Origin: CAVPGH01 sp046726955
GTDB taxonomy: Bacteria > Acidobacteriota > Vicinamibacteria > Fen-336
Direction: 5' to 3'
NCBI GenBank assembly: GCA_046726955.1
Contig: JBKPBQ010000025.1
Location: 1-6,196 of the forward strand
Length of the DNA: 6,196 nucleotides
Below the pieces are notes generated by a model. The model did no database searches. It saw only the letters and a list, made by a program, of their open reading frames with translations, and was not told the origin of the DNA. Positions 4,845 to 6,196 of this stretch are shown one piece after another. The translations under genes were made by a program, and so were the position numbers. The stretch's first letter is position 1; each line of letters starts with the position of its first letter.

Positions 4845-5453
4845 ATGTTCCTCGAGGAGGCCGTGAAGTACGACGTCCTTCCCATCGACGACCGCAGCCT
4901 CGAGCGCCTGGAGCCGGCGCTCGCCGGCCGTCCCGACCTCATGTCCGGTCGCACCTCCCTCACGCTCTACGACGGCATGACGGGGATGATCGAGAACGCG
5001 TTCATCAACGTCAAGAACCGCTCGAGCTCGATCCGGGCGGAGGTCGAGATCCCGGCGGGCGGCGCGAGAGGCGTCGTCCTCGCGCAGGCCGGACGCTTCG
5101 GAGGCTCGAGCCTCTTCTTCAAGGACGGCAAGCCCGCGTACGCCTACAACTGGATCGGGCGCGAGACGTACACGGTGATGGCGCCGCAGGCCGTGCCCGC
5201 GGGCAAGGCCGAGATCACCCTCGACTTCGCGTACGACGGCGGGGGCCGGGGAAAGGGTGCGAACGCGACGCTCTCCGTGAACGGACGGCAGGTGGCCTCG
5301 GGGCGCATCGCGAACACGAACCCGAACATGTTCTCGGCCGACGAGGCGGCGGACGTGGGTGTCGACGAAGGGACGCCGGTCACGGAGGCGTATACGGTCG
5401 CGGGTAGCCGCTTCAACGGGATGATCCGGAGAGTGACGATCGACCTGAAGTAG
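4845..5453 (+). pseudogene. 5'-truncated arylsulfatase, C-terminal domain only
   Basis: The 202 codons match in character the C-terminal quarter of long (roughly 780-residue) type I arylsulfatases. Landmarks are FLEEAVKYDVLPIDDR (2-17), LAGRPDLMSGRTSLTLYDGM (26-45), ENAFINVKNRS (50-60), a beta-sandwich stretch with QAGRFGGSSLFFKDGKPAY (81-99), FAYDGGGRGKG (128-138), FSADEAADVGVDEGTPV (163-179) and the end FNGMIRRVTIDLK. The whole catalytic domain, with the C/S-x-P-x-R sequence that is converted to formylglycine and the metal ligands, is absent. The frame stays open from 4800, but residues encoded at 4800-4844 do not look like sulfatase, so the break lies at about 4845. No signal peptide and no well-spaced SD precede the ATG. 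The fragment itself has no stop or frameshift, so the loss may be recent, or the domain may be used alone as a small beta-sandwich protein. It ends 3 bp from the convergent antiporter gene. Confidence 0.75.
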
Positions 5454-5456
5454 CGA

Positions 5457-6196
5457 TCAGGCGAACTGCTTGCGGATGCGCTCGCTTTCCCGAGCCACGG
5501 TCGTCTCGTCCCGGCCGAGGTCGCGGAGGAGCCGCTCCGTGAGGGCGACCGCGGCCTCCACCTCCTCGAAGCAGGCGGCGGTGGCGCCCGCCTGCTCGAG
5601 CTCTACGCGCTCGCGCAGGTAGCGCGCGCGCACGAAGATCCGGCAGGCGGGGTTGAGGTTGCGGGCGGCCGCCACGAGAGGGTCGCGGTTGACGGAGTGG
5701 GGAAGCGTGACGAGCAGGTGCGAGGCCCGCTCGACGCCCGCCTGCTTCAGGACGTCGGGGTGGCTCGCGTCGCCGAAGAGGGCCGCACGGCCCTCGCGGG
5801 CGATCGCCTGCACCGTGTCGAGGTTCAGGTCCAAGACGACGGTGGGCAGGCCCGACTCCCGGAGCGCGCGGTCGACGCTCTGCCCGACAGGTCCGTAGCC
5901 GACGATGACGGCGAGAGGGCTGGCCACTGCCTCGAGGGCGGCGCCGGTAGCGGCGTTGACCGCTTCGCCCCGCCGCTCCGCCCGGGCGTTCAGCATCCGC
6001 CAGAGGCCCGGGAAGGCGCGCAGGCGCCGCTCCAGCGGATCGAGCGCGCGGAAGAAGAGCGGGGTGAGGGAGATCGAGACGAGCGCGCAGGCCACGAGAA
6101 CGCTCGCTCCCGCCGCGGGGAGGAGACCCAGGTCCCGTGCGAGGTCGCCGAGTATGAAGGAGAACTCGCCGATCTGGGCCAGCCCGACCGCGACCA
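5457..6196 (-). CDS. CPA2-family (Kef/YbaL-type) cation:proton antiporter, C-terminal part
   Basis: The minus-strand frame enters at the window edge and ends with TGA at 5459-5457; 245 residues are visible. It begins VAVGLAQIGEFSFILGDLAR, and GLAQIGEFSFIL is the typical late transmembrane motif of CPA2 antiporters. A second membrane segment, VACALVSISLTPLFF, follows, then a basic linker. Next comes a TrkA-N/RCK Rossmann domain with IVGYGPVGQSV (the G-x-G-x-x-G nucleotide loop, near 5880-5910), the acidic strand end VVLDLN, and LFGDASHPDVLKQAGVERA. The protein exchanges K+ or Na+ for H+ across the inner membrane, and the cytoplasmic domain usually senses NAD(H) or another nucleotide. There is no TrkA-C domain after it; the protein ends with a charged tail of about 45 residues, as in E. 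coli YbaL. The N-terminus lies outside the window. An internal GTG at 6095 is not the start. Confidence 0.9.
   Translation of the reverse strand, partial: VAVGLAQIGEFSFILGDLARDLGLLPAAGASVLVACALVSISLTPLFFRALDPLERRLRAFPGLWRMLNARAERRGEAVNAATGAALEAVASPLAVIVGYGPVGQSVDRALRESGLPTVVLDLNLDTVQAIAREGRAALFGDASHPDVLKQAGVERASHLLVTLPHSVNRDPLVAAARNLNPACRIFVRARYLRERVELEQAGATAACFEEVEAAVALTERLLRDLGRDETTVARESERIRKQFA

Noticed and set aside
4778..4850. Possible tRNA or tRNA 3'-end remnant (an integration-site-like sequence)
   Set aside because: The stretch GATCTGAACCCGCG resembles a T-arm read on the minus strand, but the T-stem pairs at only three of five positions. No anticodon arm or matching acceptor stem can be found, so a tRNA is not supported.
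4863..4865. Internal GTG of the sulfatase fragment as a true start, preceded by GGAGG
   Set aside because: The GGAGG is only 2 nt from the GTG and belongs to the conserved FLEEA codons, so it is explained by coding sequence rather than by translation initiation.
4286..4963. Minus-strand open frame spanning the end of polA, the gap and the sulfatase start
   Set aside because: It crosses two real genes antisense, has a random Arg/Ser-rich composition, and shows no start signals.

Overview
This window comes from a GC-rich (roughly 70% GC by eye) bacterial chromosome. The genes are tightly packed on both strands. A full-length DNA polymerase I with a degenerate 3'-5' exonuclease site, a sulfatase C-terminal remnant of long-arylsulfatase type, and genes that start next to a -10 box without a Shine-Dalgarno sequence would all fit an acidobacterium-like or other GC-rich Gram-negative lineage. 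That placement is an inference with low confidence. Most of the window looks like housekeeping DNA. I see no integrase, transposase, CRISPR array, phage gene or complete RNA gene.

Layout: positions 1-207 (minus) hold the first 69 codons of a gene that resembles the N-terminal domain of M17 leucyl aminopeptidases. Divergent from it, across a 136-bp spacer, is a complete arginase/agmatinase-superfamily gene (344-1243, plus), in which two of the usual metal-binding histidines are replaced by Cys and Asp. It overlaps tail-to-tail by 8 bp with a minus-strand gene (1236-1979) for a small membrane-anchored, probably exported protein of unknown function. That gene is divergent from polA (2016-4691, plus), with only 36 bp between the two start codons. 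Those 36 bp carry back-to-back -10 boxes and an 18-bp inverted repeat that covers the polA -10 box. Both genes, and the arginase-like gene, look leaderless.

After polA there is a 153-bp gap with a strong hairpin, a 12-bp direct repeat of the end of polA and a second imperfect inverted repeat. It leads into a 5'-truncated arylsulfatase (4845-5453, plus), which keeps only the C-terminal 200 residues and has lost the whole catalytic domain. Only 3 bp after its stop codon, on the opposite strand, lies the C-terminal part of a CPA2-family (Kef/YbaL-type) cation:proton antiporter with a TrkA-N nucleotide-binding domain (5457-6196, minus), which runs off the window edge.

The genes do not form one pathway. 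The points most worth a second look are the altered metal site of the arginase-like enzyme, the compact palindromic divergent promoter in front of polA, the Tyr in the polymerase O-helix together with a lost proofreading site, and the truncated sulfatase with repeats at its broken edge. I did not find a convincing new multi-gene system.
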